NCBI GenBank assembly: GCA_021413845.1
Contig: JAIOPP010000012.1
Span: 1-53,362, forward strand
DNA: 53,362 nt
From: Planctomycetia bacterium
GTDB taxonomy: Bacteria; Planctomycetota; Planctomycetia; Pirellulales; PNKZ01
Direction of reading: 5' to 3'
Under the pieces are notes generated by a model that was given only the letters and a program-made list of their open reading frames with translations, was not told where the DNA came from and did not search any database. Position numbers and translations under genes: made by a program. Positions 44,688 to 52,439 of the stretch are shown here, one piece after another (the first letter of the stretch is position 1; every line of letters begins with the position of its first letter).

Positions 44688-46086
44688 GGTCGGCAGTCGT
44701 CCCGATCGGAGCGGAGGAACGGTTTACGTCGGTCTTCGACGGGAGGGAGTTGAGCAAGGCGACAAGCCCGTCGATCTCTTCCTTCGTCCGTTTCTCGGTG
44801 ACGCAAACCAAAAAGCAATCGGCAAGTTCCGGATACCAACGACCGAGCGCGATCCCCGCGAAATAACCTCGCGCTTCGGCCTGAGCTAAGAGAGCTTCGA
44901 CGTCGTCGGCGACATCGCGGACGACGAACTCCTTGAACGTCGGCGAAGCGAACGGAACGGAGAACCGCGAACCGACGCCGAACGCGCTGCGTGCGTAATG
45001 CGCTTTCCGCGCGCAAAGCTCGGCCGTTTCATGCAGCCCTTGCGGACCGAGCAGAGCGAGATAGATCGTCGCACGGAGCGCGAAGAGCCCTTGGTTGGTG
45101 CAGATGTTGCTCGTCGCTTTCTCGCGGCGAATGTGTTGCTCGCGCGTTTGCAACGTAAGCACCCAGCAGCGTTTCCCATGGCGATCGACGGTTTGCCCCG
45201 CGATTCGGCCCGGCATTCGACGAACGAATTCGTTCTTACAAGCGATGATGCCGAGATAGGGGCCGCCGTAATGGAGCGGATTTCCGAGCGATTGTCCTTC
45301 GGCCGTGACGATGTCGGCACCGTAGTCGCCCGGCCGCTTCAACATGCCGAGGCTGATCGGATCGACCGAGACGGCGAACATCGCGCCGGCCGCATGCGCT
45401 ACGCGTCCGATCGCTTCGACATCTTCCAGGCAGCCGAAGAAGTTCGGCTGCTGCACGAACACGCAGGCGGTCTCGTCGTTGCATGCCGCGGCGACTTCGT
45501 CCGCCGATACCGTTCCGCCGGCGGCTCCGACGGTGACGAGTTGTACGTTGAGGCATGCCAAGTACGTTTGCAATGTTTGACGATATTCCGGATGCACGCT
45601 TCCGGCGATGACGACGCGCCCTCGCCGGCCGGTCGCTTCGAGGCACATGAGCGCCGCTTCCGTCGCGGCGGTGCCGCCGTCGTAGAGGCTCGCGTTGGCG
45701 ACATCCATGCCCGTGAGCCGTGTGACGAACGATTGATACTCGAAGGTGACGGTCAGATTTCCCTGGCTCACCTCGGGCTGGTACGGCGTATACGAAGTGA
45801 AGAATTCACCGCGTCCGGCGATCGCATCGACCGCGGCCGGGATGAAGTGGTCGTAGCTGCCGCCGCCGAGAAAACAGGGCTTCGCCGAACAAGGAGTGTT
45901 CAGCGCCGCGAGCTTCGAGATGTGGGCCGTCAACTCGATCTCGCTCAAGGCCGGCGGAATATCGAGCTCGCGCCCGAGTTGCAGTTCGCGCGGCACCAGT
46001 TGATCGAAGAGTTCTTCGAGCGACCCGGCGCCGATCGCAGCCAGCATCGCTCGCCGGTCTTCATCAGTATTGAACAAATAACTCAT
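44680..46086 (-). CDS. gcvPA: Glycine dehydrogenase (decarboxylating) subunit 1
   Basis: Other half of the split P-protein, 468 residues from ATG 46086 (MSYLFNTDEDRRAMLAAIG), the usual N-terminus; the longer open frame adds 50 unlikely residues that overlap the GC-rich spacer. Family markers: AKPCFLGGGSYDHFIPAAVDAI, TPYQPEVSQGNLTVTFEYQS, NASLYDGGTAATEAALMC, SVHPEYRQT and NPLHYGGPYLG. Subunit 1 lacks the PLP-lysine motif, which is in GcvPB. Overlaps the gcvPB start by 8 bp; 53 bp from gcvH, where a CCCGACCCCCGAC oligomeric patch (46105-46137) fills most of the gap. Confidence 0.96.
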   Translation of the reverse strand: MSYLFNTDEDRRAMLAAIGAGSLEELFDQLVPRELQLGRELDIPPALSEIELTAHISKLAALNTPCSAKPCFLGGGSYDHFIPAAVDAIAGRGEFFTSYTPYQPEVSQGNLTVTFEYQSFVTRLTGMDVANASLYDGGTAATEAALMCLEATGRRGRVVIAGSVHPEYRQTLQTYLACLNVQLVTVGAAGGTVSADEVAAACNDETACVFVQQPNFFGCLEDVEAIGRVAHAAGAMFAVSVDPISLGMLKRPGDYGADIVTAEGQSLGNPLHYGGPYLGIIACKNEFVRRMPGRIAGQTVDRHGKRCWVLTLQTREQHIRREKATSNICTNQGLFALRATIYLALLGPQGLHETAELCARKAHYARSAFGVGSRFSVPFASPTFKEFVVRDVADDVEALLAQAEARGYFAGIALGRWYPELADCFLVCVTEKRTKEEIDGLVALLNSLPSKTDVNRSSAPIGTTADHA

Positions 46087-46139
46087 GCAAGCTCGCTCGA
46101 ATTTCCCGACCCCCGACGCCCGACCCCCGCCCCCTTCTT

Positions 46140-46532
46140 CTAGTGCCCTTCTTCGGCACATTGCTTCCGGTACTCGTCGTAACTCATCAAGCCGGCGAAG
46201 TGCTGCGACTCGACGTAGGTGATCTTCAACAGCCATCCTTCGCCGTACGGATCGCTCTTTAGCAAGTCGAGATGATCGGAGAGTTCCGCATGCACGGCGG
46301 TCACCTCGCCGTCGACAGGGCTATAGAGATCGCTCACCGCTTTGACGGATTCGATCTCGCCGAACGGGCTGCCGAGCTTCAGCTTCGTTCCCACTTTCGG
46401 CAACTCGACGTAAACCAAATCGGTGAGGGCTTCGAGCGCGAACGCCGAGATTCCCACGGTCGCCGTTTGCGTCGTGCCGTCGAGATGGACCCACTCGTGA
46501 GTCTTGCTGAATTTGAGATCTTCGGGTCGCAT
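46140..46532 (-). CDS. gcvH: Glycine cleavage system H protein
   Basis: Lipoyl-carrier protein, 130 residues from ATG 46532 (MRPEDLKFSKTHEWV), matching the typical N-terminus; the longer frame adds 39 unlikely residues. The lipoyl lysine is K64 in GEIESVKAVSDLYSPVDGEV. The C-terminal LSDHLDLLKSDPYGEGWLLKI is standard. It shuttles the aminomethyl group from P- to T-protein, then to L-protein (dihydrolipoyl dehydrogenase, not in this window). The operon also encodes a LipM-like enzyme that may supply the octanoyl group to this lysine. The gap to gcvT is 74 bp. Confidence 0.96.
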   Translation of the reverse strand: MRPEDLKFSKTHEWVHLDGTTQTATVGISAFALEALTDLVYVELPKVGTKLKLGSPFGEIESVKAVSDLYSPVDGEVTAVHAELSDHLDLLKSDPYGEGWLLKITYVESQHFAGLMSYDEYRKQCAEEGH

Positions 46533-46606
46533 AAAGGTCCGTCGTGTTTGCGAGAGGAGATGGAAGAGTTCACATCGAAACGTGCAAGAGATTAACGCAT
46601 AGAAGA

Positions 46607-47590
46607 TTATTGTCCGCGCCGATAAAACGGCAGCGGCACGACGCGGCAAGGCTCTCCTTTGCCCCGAATGTCGACGGTGAGTTCCGTGCCGATATGCGCC
46701 TGTTCGTGTGCGATGTAAGCCATCGCGATCGGCTGATTGAACGTCGGCGAGAAAGTGCCGCTCGTCACTCGGCCGACGACATCCGCACCGCTGAGCACAT
46801 GGAACCCTTCGCGCGGCACTCGCTTTCCATCGAATGAGAGCCCGACGCGCCGCGGCAGCGACGTATCGCCGGCGAGAGGCAGCAGGGCTTTATGTCCGGG
46901 AAAGTCGCGATGTTGCGCTTCGACGATCAACTCCCAGCCGTCTTCGCCGGTGTAGCCCGTGCGGCTGACGATCGCCGCCGCTCCAGGTCCGTCGTTGCCG
47001 CTCCGAATGCGCGCCTCGACGCATTGATAGTAGCGCATCATTTCCAGCGGAGTCGCCATCCGATGCAGCGTGATCAGCGGTTGCACCAGCTTTAAGGCAC
47101 GCGGACCTTGCACGGCGATCATCGCCCACTCGTGGGTCGCATCCGTCATCCGAATGCGGTCGTTGCCGTGCAGGCGGGGCTCGATCCAGTCGACGATCTT
47201 CCGCCGATTGCTCGCATTGACGACGAGCAAGTGATAGGTCCTGCCGCTTTCGTTTTGCAAGCGATAGACAAGTATGTCGTCGAGAATGCCGCCGGAGTCG
47301 TTCGTGACGAGCGAGTAGCGAACTTGGCCCGTCTTCATATCGCCGACGCGGCGCGTGAGCAACGAATCGAGAAACTCCGTGGTGTCGGTTCCGTCGTCGG
47401 CCGCACCCTCGAAGCGGAGTCGGCCCATGTGCGAGACGTCGAACAGGCCGGCGGCTTGACGAACGGCCGTATGCTCGGCGGCGATCGAGGCGTATTGCAC
47501 CGGCATCGACCAACCGGCGAAGTCGACCATCCGGCCGCCATGCGCGGCATGCCAAGCGTGAAGCGGCGTCCCTGCTAACGATTCGGTCAT
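46607..47590 (-). CDS. gcvT: Glycine cleavage system T protein, lacking a central segment
   Basis: Aminomethyltransferase that passes the one-carbon unit to tetrahydrofolate, 327 residues (usual 360-370). The N-terminal domain is normal: TPLHAWHAAHGGRMVDFAGW, FDVSHMGR and the catalytic-type Asp pair in GGILDDILVYR. After RTGYTGEDGWELIVEA the sequence jumps directly to a DFPGHKALL segment, so the stretch that normally holds the GLGARDTLRLEAG and LYGHEL motifs, about 55-60 residues, is missing. The C-terminal domain resumes normally (VTSGTFSPTFNQPIAMAYI). The reading frame stays open. Either a true deletion that could harm folate binding, or an assembly collapse. Confidence 0.88.
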   Translation of the reverse strand: MTESLAGTPLHAWHAAHGGRMVDFAGWSMPVQYASIAAEHTAVRQAAGLFDVSHMGRLRFEGAADDGTDTTEFLDSLLTRRVGDMKTGQVRYSLVTNDSGGILDDILVYRLQNESGRTYHLLVVNASNRRKIVDWIEPRLHGNDRIRMTDATHEWAMIAVQGPRALKLVQPLITLHRMATPLEMMRYYQCVEARIRSGNDGPGAAAIVSRTGYTGEDGWELIVEAQHRDFPGHKALLPLAGDTSLPRRVGLSFDGKRVPREGFHVLSGADVVGRVTSGTFSPTFNQPIAMAYIAHEQAHIGTELTVDIRGKGEPCRVVPLPFYRRGQ

Positions 47591-47744
47591 CGAAGCCTTC
47601 CGTATGCGACAGTCGGCGGCAAAGTGCTATGGGGGCGTGCCGCCTGCCGGCCGTGTGGCTATTCTATCGCTCGTCGTCCAGGATTCCAGTCGTTCCCCGA
47701 TTGCGTGGAATAGGCGCACTCGAATCTCGCAATTTTCCGATCGA

Positions 47745-50348
47745 CTACCGCTTGCGACGTTTGCTTTCCTTGCTTGCGGGGCGAATCGAGTTCTTTCGCT
47801 CGGCTCCCTTCTCGAAGCGGTTTTTTTCCAGTCCGTGTTTGCCGACGACCCCTTCGCCGTGCTTCGCGACTTTCGCGCGCCCGAGTCGATCGACGATGCG
47901 AAAATCGAGTTCGCGGCGATCGACGTCGATATGCGCGATCGTCACGCGGATGCGATCGCCGAGCCGAAACGCGTTGCCCGCGCGCCGGCCGGTGAGGCTG
48001 TGCGTCGGACGATCGTAATGATAGATGTCGTCGGCGAGCGTGCTCGCATGGATCATCCCCTCGGCCGGAATCTCACGACCTTGCGCGAAGAGCCCGAATT
48101 CTTCGACGCCGGTCACGACCGCTTCCATCTCTTCGCCGATCTTGTCGCTCAGGTAAGTGAGCAGTTTCACTTTCGTCAGCTCGCGCTCGGCCGACTCTGC
48201 GCGTCGTTCGCGGTCGCTGCAATGTTCGCCGAGCGAAGCGAGTTCGTCGAAGTCGTTGCGCGGTTTATGGCCGTTGACGAGGCAATCGAACAAGCGGTGA
48301 ATCGTCAGGTCGGGATACCGGCGGATCGGCGACGTAAAGTGGCAGTAGCAATCGCTTGCAAGCGCGTAGTGTCCTTCTTCGTTCGGTGCGTAGACGGCCC
48401 GTTGCAAGCTGCGGAGCAAGGCGTAATTGACCGCTTGTTCCGTCGGTTGACCGTGGGCGTCGGCCAGGAGTTGTTGCAGCGCGAAGCGACTTTCGAGCCC
48501 TTCGGCGGTCAGGCCTAGCGAGTTGACGAAACCTTCGAGTAGCTTGAGCTTGCGAGGATCCGGGGCTTCATGGATGCGACGCAGGAAGTGCCAGCCGGCC
48601 TCTTCGATCGTTTCGGCCACGGCCATGTTGGCGGCGAGCATAAACTCTTCGATGAGCTGATGGCTCTCGGTGTTGACCACGCGATGCGCACCCACGACCT
48701 TGCCGTTTTTATCGAGATCGATCTTCACTTCCGACATCGAAAGCTCGAGCGCCCCCTTCGCCATCCGGCGCTGACGCAACAACATGCCGAGCTCATGCAT
48801 CCGCGCGAGAAGTTCATGCACTTCGGGCGTCAGCTTGCTGTTCCAGGCCGTGCGGTCGGCCAAATAGTCGTCGACCTCTTCGTAGCTGAAGCGGCGACAA
48901 CTCTTGATCGCGGCGTTGCGAAGCTCGACGTTGCAACGAATACCCTCCGGCGTGATCTCCATAAAGGCCGTCTTCACGTACCGTACCCGATCGGGCTGCA
49001 AACTGGCGAGGCCGTTCGAGATGACTTCGGGGATCATCGGAATCACGCGGTCGGGCAGGTAGACGCTCGTGCCGCGCTCGCGCGCTTCACGATCGAGCGG
49101 CGACTTCGGCCGCACGAAGTGCGCGACATCGGCAATATGGACTCCGAGCAGCCAGTGGCCGTTTTCCAGTTTTTCGAGCGAGATCGCGTCGTCGAAGTCG
49201 CGAGCATCGACCGGATCGATCGTAATGACGGTCTTCCCGGTAAGATCCATTCGGTCGCCGAGATTCGTTTCGTCGAACGCATCGGCTTGTCGACGCGCGT
49301 CTTCGACGACATCGTCGGGAAACGCTTCGGGCAGGTCGAATTCACGAATGACCGAGAGCGTGTCGATGCCGGGCTCGCCACGCGCGCCGAGCACTTCGAC
49401 GATCACCCCGTCGCCCGACTGCCAGTAGGTCGGAACGCGGACCATCTCGAACACGACCTTGTCATCGGGCCGAGCGTTCTTCGCGCCGGGATCGCCGACC
49501 GAGATCGGTTGCTTGAAGATCGTGCCGTCGACTTGCACGAACGCCCCGCCGCCGGTCTCCAGGTAGGTGCCGACGAACTGATGCGTCTTCCGCTCCATGA
49601 TCTCGATGATCCGCCCCTGGGCGTTTCGATTGCGATGCTTCTCGCTCGAGACTTTGACGCGCACGGTGTCGCCGGTCGCGGCGTCGCTCGCATCGTCGGC
49701 GAGGACGAAAATGTCGCCGGCGCGATCGTTGCCTTGCGTATTCAAAGGGCGGACGAAACCGAAGCCGGCTTGATGGCGACGAAACGTGCCGACGAGTCCG
49801 GATTTCGATTTACCGGGGAGCTTCGTCCGATGGAGCGGGCGCTCTCGCGATTGCACCTCTTCGGTAGCCTCGTCGCTTTCGACTTCGGGCGTCATGTCGA
49901 GCTCGTCGTCGATGTCGTCCGCGAGTAGCTCGTCATCCCCGCTAGCCGCAACGGGTTTCGCTTGCGGTTTCGCGAAAGGAGCATTAGCCGTATTGTCGCC
50001 GACGGTTTTCGCTGCGATTTCCGCACTTAATTTGTTTTGCTTTTTCGTCGTCTTCAGCGGCGGAGCATGGATCGGGCCGACGAGATGCTGCGCCCCGAAG
50101 ACGGCTAGCCCTCGTTTGACGAGCTTCTTGATCACGCGACGGACTTCGTGCCGCTCGTCTTCGGAGACCTTGAGTTGCTTGGCGATGACGCGCGGCTTGA
50201 CGGGCCGATAGTTCGGCGCATTCAAATGCGCCAACACACGCTCCGACAAGGTGAGCGTTTCCGTCGGCGGTTTCGCCGTCGTATCCGGAGCACCTGCGCT
50301 CACGGCATCTTCACGGCCTTCCGTTTCATTCATTTCTGATTCAGACAT
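47745..50348 (-). CDS. rnr: Ribonuclease R
   Basis: 3'-5' exoribonuclease of the RNase II family, 867 residues. An N-terminal winged-helix region (about 32-95: LSERVLAHLNAPNYRPVKPRVIAKQLKVSEDERHEVRRVIKKLVKRGL) is followed by an acidic linker and cold-shock domains. The RNB catalytic core carries the Asp cluster in TIDPVDARDFDDAIS (near residue 380). The S1 domain is near the C-terminus (EEMEAVVTGVEEFGLFAQGREIPAEGMIHAS). The C-terminal tail is Lys/Arg-rich (HGLEKNRFEKGAERKNSIRPASKESKRRKR), as usual for RNase R. The start is ATG 50348; ATG 50333 is possible. No overlap with gcvT, which is 154 bp away. Confidence 0.95.
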   Translation of the reverse strand: MSESEMNETEGREDAVSAGAPDTTAKPPTETLTLSERVLAHLNAPNYRPVKPRVIAKQLKVSEDERHEVRRVIKKLVKRGLAVFGAQHLVGPIHAPPLKTTKKQNKLSAEIAAKTVGDNTANAPFAKPQAKPVAASGDDELLADDIDDELDMTPEVESDEATEEVQSRERPLHRTKLPGKSKSGLVGTFRRHQAGFGFVRPLNTQGNDRAGDIFVLADDASDAATGDTVRVKVSSEKHRNRNAQGRIIEIMERKTHQFVGTYLETGGGAFVQVDGTIFKQPISVGDPGAKNARPDDKVVFEMVRVPTYWQSGDGVIVEVLGARGEPGIDTLSVIREFDLPEAFPDDVVEDARRQADAFDETNLGDRMDLTGKTVITIDPVDARDFDDAISLEKLENGHWLLGVHIADVAHFVRPKSPLDREARERGTSVYLPDRVIPMIPEVISNGLASLQPDRVRYVKTAFMEITPEGIRCNVELRNAAIKSCRRFSYEEVDDYLADRTAWNSKLTPEVHELLARMHELGMLLRQRRMAKGALELSMSEVKIDLDKNGKVVGAHRVVNTESHQLIEEFMLAANMAVAETIEEAGWHFLRRIHEAPDPRKLKLLEGFVNSLGLTAEGLESRFALQQLLADAHGQPTEQAVNYALLRSLQRAVYAPNEEGHYALASDCYCHFTSPIRRYPDLTIHRLFDCLVNGHKPRNDFDELASLGEHCSDRERRAESAERELTKVKLLTYLSDKIGEEMEAVVTGVEEFGLFAQGREIPAEGMIHASTLADDIYHYDRPTHSLTGRRAGNAFRLGDRIRVTIAHIDVDRRELDFRIVDRLGRAKVAKHGEGVVGKHGLEKNRFEKGAERKNSIRPASKESKRRKR

Positions 50349-50476
50349 TCGAACTGTATTCCTAACGATATTTCTTGCGGAGCTGAGTTTAGTGCAGCGG
50401 CAACATGCCGCGCGAAGCTTCGCTGAATTCTTTGTTTTCTAAGGTTTGTATATTGCGAGTTGTTTTTCGTCGCACG

Positions 50477-50911
50477 TTATGGCGAGCGGAAATCGAACAC
50501 GGTGGGGTCGACCTCGAAGTAGGCTGCGAGTTTGCCGATCTGGCCCCGATTCAAGCGGCGTTTGCCGTGCAGCACGTTGGACAGTACGGAACTGGGAATC
50601 CCGGTCTCGCGGGCAACGACGCTTTGAGTGACTTTCTTAAGTCGCAGCAGAAACGTAATCATCTCGCCGTCGGAAACCGGCTCGACCGTGACCTCGCGAT
50701 CTTCGTATTTCTCGATGATGTCGCCGAGGACCTCGAGATAGTCGCGCTCGTCACGCGACAGTTTCTCTTTCGCTTCGAGCGACTCGGCCACCTGATGAGC
50801 GCGACGGAGTTGCGCGTCGCCGGTCAGCGGTCGTAGCGGAAAGGTGCCGACGAGCTCCAGGTAGCGATCTCCGTTCGCATTCTTCTTCGCAGATTTGATC
50901 ATCACCGGCAT
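50477..50911 (-). CDS. HigA-like helix-turn-helix regulator (antitoxin family, no toxin seen)
   Basis: 144 residues. The C-terminal part is a Cro/CI-type HTH (TQSVVARETGIPSSVLSNVLHGKRRLNRGQIGKLAAYFEV, about 96-136), and the preceding LSRDERDYLEVLGDIIEKYEDREV is the helical region found in HigA-type antitoxins and related XRE regulators. A HigB toxin would normally lie next to it, but no such gene is evident; the leader upstream holds only unconvincing frames. A good sigma70 promoter with a 17 bp palindrome in its spacer is located 240 bp upstream and is probably an autoregulatory operator. Start ATG 50911, alternative ATG 50902. Confidence 0.82.
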   Translation of the reverse strand: MPVMIKSAKKNANGDRYLELVGTFPLRPLTGDAQLRRAHQVAESLEAKEKLSRDERDYLEVLGDIIEKYEDREVTVEPVSDGEMITFLLRLKKVTQSVVARETGIPSSVLSNVLHGKRRLNRGQIGKLAAYFEVDPTVFDFRSP

Positions 50912-51147
50912 GATTTCAGGCCTGTTGCGCTATGGTTCATGAATAGTTTCGGGAGGCAAACACGAATGAGCATGGCTCTCGGTGGAAGGGGCGGCACTGC
51001 CGACGAATGAGGGGCCGCGAGGCATAGCTGAGCCCTGCGGAACTTCCCAACAGAAGCGAGGCACTCCTGAATAAGAGCTTGAGCCTCGAAGCGTTCGCGG
51101 GCCGCAATGCGTGCAGGCCCAGCCAATAAATCGGTTTCACTACAAGT
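50912..51147 (-). other. Long leader or gene-free stretch of the HigA-like gene
   Basis: 236 bp between the predicted promoter and the coding start. Two overlapping frames of 67-74 codons run through it, but neither looks like a toxin nor has a clear ribosome-binding site. It may be an untranslated leader, or the remains of a lost toxin gene. Confidence 0.4.
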
Positions 51148-51175
51148 ATCTTAGCAGAATGCTAAGGATTGTCAA
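51148..51175 (-). promoter_or_regulatory. Promoter of the HigA-like gene
   Basis: On the minus strand TTGACA (51170-51175), 16 bp, TAAGAT (51148-51153). The -35 is perfect. The spacer and -10 are overlapped by the palindrome at 51150-51166. Confidence 0.65.
51150..51166. promoter_or_regulatory. Palindromic operator candidate CTTAGCATTCTGCTAAG
   Basis: Two perfect 7 bp arms around a 3 bp centre, covering the spacer and the -10 of the promoter. HTH antitoxins of this family bind such palindromes, so autorepression is the simple reading. Not tested. Confidence 0.6.
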
Positions 51176-51196
51176 AAGGGGGCGGAAATCGCCCTT

Positions 51197-51326
51197 AAGT
51201 AGCAGGCACGTTCCACGTGCCGTTCGCCACATGCGTCGTTCCCAATCGTGTCGTTCGGCGATGGTGGCGTGTCGGAATGTCCGAAGTCGTCCGTGGCTAC
51301 GGCACGTAGAACGTGCCTGCTACTTT
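51197..51326. repeat. Nested-palindrome element, copy 4 (partly degenerate)
   Basis: 130 bp, ends AAGTAGCAGGCACG and CGTGCCTGCTACTTT. One internal palindrome has mutated to GGCACGTAGAACGTGCC. It touches the stop codon of the YhaM-like gene at 51327, as copy 3 does with serA. Confidence 0.9.
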
Positions 51327-52301
51327 CTACTCCCCCGGTCCGGCTCCCTTAAAGAACTTCCGTCCGAGGTTCGCGTGGTACGTCGTCCACGAGCTATCCA
51401 CGTTCGGGTCGTCGCGGATCAACAAATTGAAGCTGTGCATCTTCGCATCGAGATTGTCGAGCAAGTGCAGCGCCACGGCTTCGAGGGTCATCGGAAGTTT
51501 CGGGCTGCCGTATTCGTATTCGCCGTGATGGCTGACGATCATGTGCTTCAATCGCAGGATGAGCTCCACCGGGAACGGTTCGCCCGAAAGTTTCTCCGCT
51601 TCACGGGCTTTGTAATCCAGCGCGGCGACGGCCATGACCAAGTGCCCGATGAGTTGCCCTTCGTCGGTGTAGGCGAAGCCACGGTCGTAACTCAGTTCGT
51701 CGATCTTTCCCATGTCGTGTACGAATGCGCCCATCAAGAGAAGGTCGCCGTCGACTTGCGGATAGAGCGGGCGCACGGCCGAGACGAGATCCATCATCTG
51801 CACGACATGGTGCAGTAAGCCGCCGACGTAGGCATGATGGTTCTTCACGCCGGCCGGAGCGCGTGAGAACTTCTTCATGAACGCGGTGTCGAGCAGGAAG
51901 CAATCGGCGAGGTTGCGCAGGTGCGGATTCTTCATGCCGCGTAGGTGGGCGGACAAACGGCCGGCGAGCTTGTCGATATCGGCCGGCGTGAGGGGCATGA
52001 AGTCCCCTTCGTCGATCTCTTCCGGTCGGGCTCGATGGATGCTGGAAATAATGAGCTGCATCGCGCCTTGAAAGAGTTGCGTCGAGCCTTCGATGCGGAC
52101 GAAATCGCCGTCTTCGAAGCCGCGGTATTCGACATCGCTCGCGTTCCACATGCGGCCGGAGATCGTGCCGCTGCGGTCGGAAAGCTCGACCTGGAGGTAG
52201 AGGTTGCCGTTGCGATTGGCCCGAAGTTGCTTCATGGAAGCCAAGAAGACTTGGCTGATGTGATCTTGCTGACCGAACTGATTGATGAACTTGCGAGCCA
52301 T
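51327..52301 (-). CDS. YhaM-like HD-domain 3'-5' exoribonuclease
   Basis: 324 residues. An N-terminal OB fold (about 10-95, QVELSDRSGTISGRMWN) binds nucleic acid, followed by an HD phosphohydrolase domain with the metal pattern visible in KNHHAYVGGLLHHVVQM, FVHDMGKIDEL and MIVSHHGEYEYGS. This combination is typical of YhaM/CBF1 exoribonucleases of RNA decay; assignment to exact substrates is not possible. It is transcribed in the same direction as RNase R, but is separated from it by the HigA-like gene. The stop is immediately followed by the palindromic element. Confidence 0.9.
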   Translation of the reverse strand: MARKFINQFGQQDHISQVFLASMKQLRANRNGNLYLQVELSDRSGTISGRMWNASDVEYRGFEDGDFVRIEGSTQLFQGAMQLIISSIHRARPEEIDEGDFMPLTPADIDKLAGRLSAHLRGMKNPHLRNLADCFLLDTAFMKKFSRAPAGVKNHHAYVGGLLHHVVQMMDLVSAVRPLYPQVDGDLLLMGAFVHDMGKIDELSYDRGFAYTDEGQLIGHLVMAVAALDYKAREAEKLSGEPFPVELILRLKHMIVSHHGEYEYGSPKLPMTLEAVALHLLDNLDAKMHSFNLLIRDDPNVDSSWTTYHANLGRKFFKGAGPGE

Positions 52302-52439
52302 CCGACACGACTTTCCGAAGCGAAGCGAGCCGCTCTATGGAGAGCGCTCGGGAACGGGACAAACCGTGATTCTAGAAACGGACGTCCGGAGCGACAAGGA
52401 GCGGAACGGGTTGCGCGAGAGCGACCCGCGAAGTTCTCA

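Noticed and set aside
44998-46143. 381-codon plus-strand frame opposite gcvPA
   Set aside because: Antisense shadow; gcvPA on the other strand is certain.
48570-49928. 452-codon plus-strand frame opposite rnr
   Set aside because: Antisense shadow of the RNase R core; no family pattern.
50902-51126. 74-codon minus-strand frame before the HigA-like gene as a possible toxin
   Set aside because: No HigB, RelE or other toxin pattern, and no ribosome-binding site; kept only as a leader stretch.
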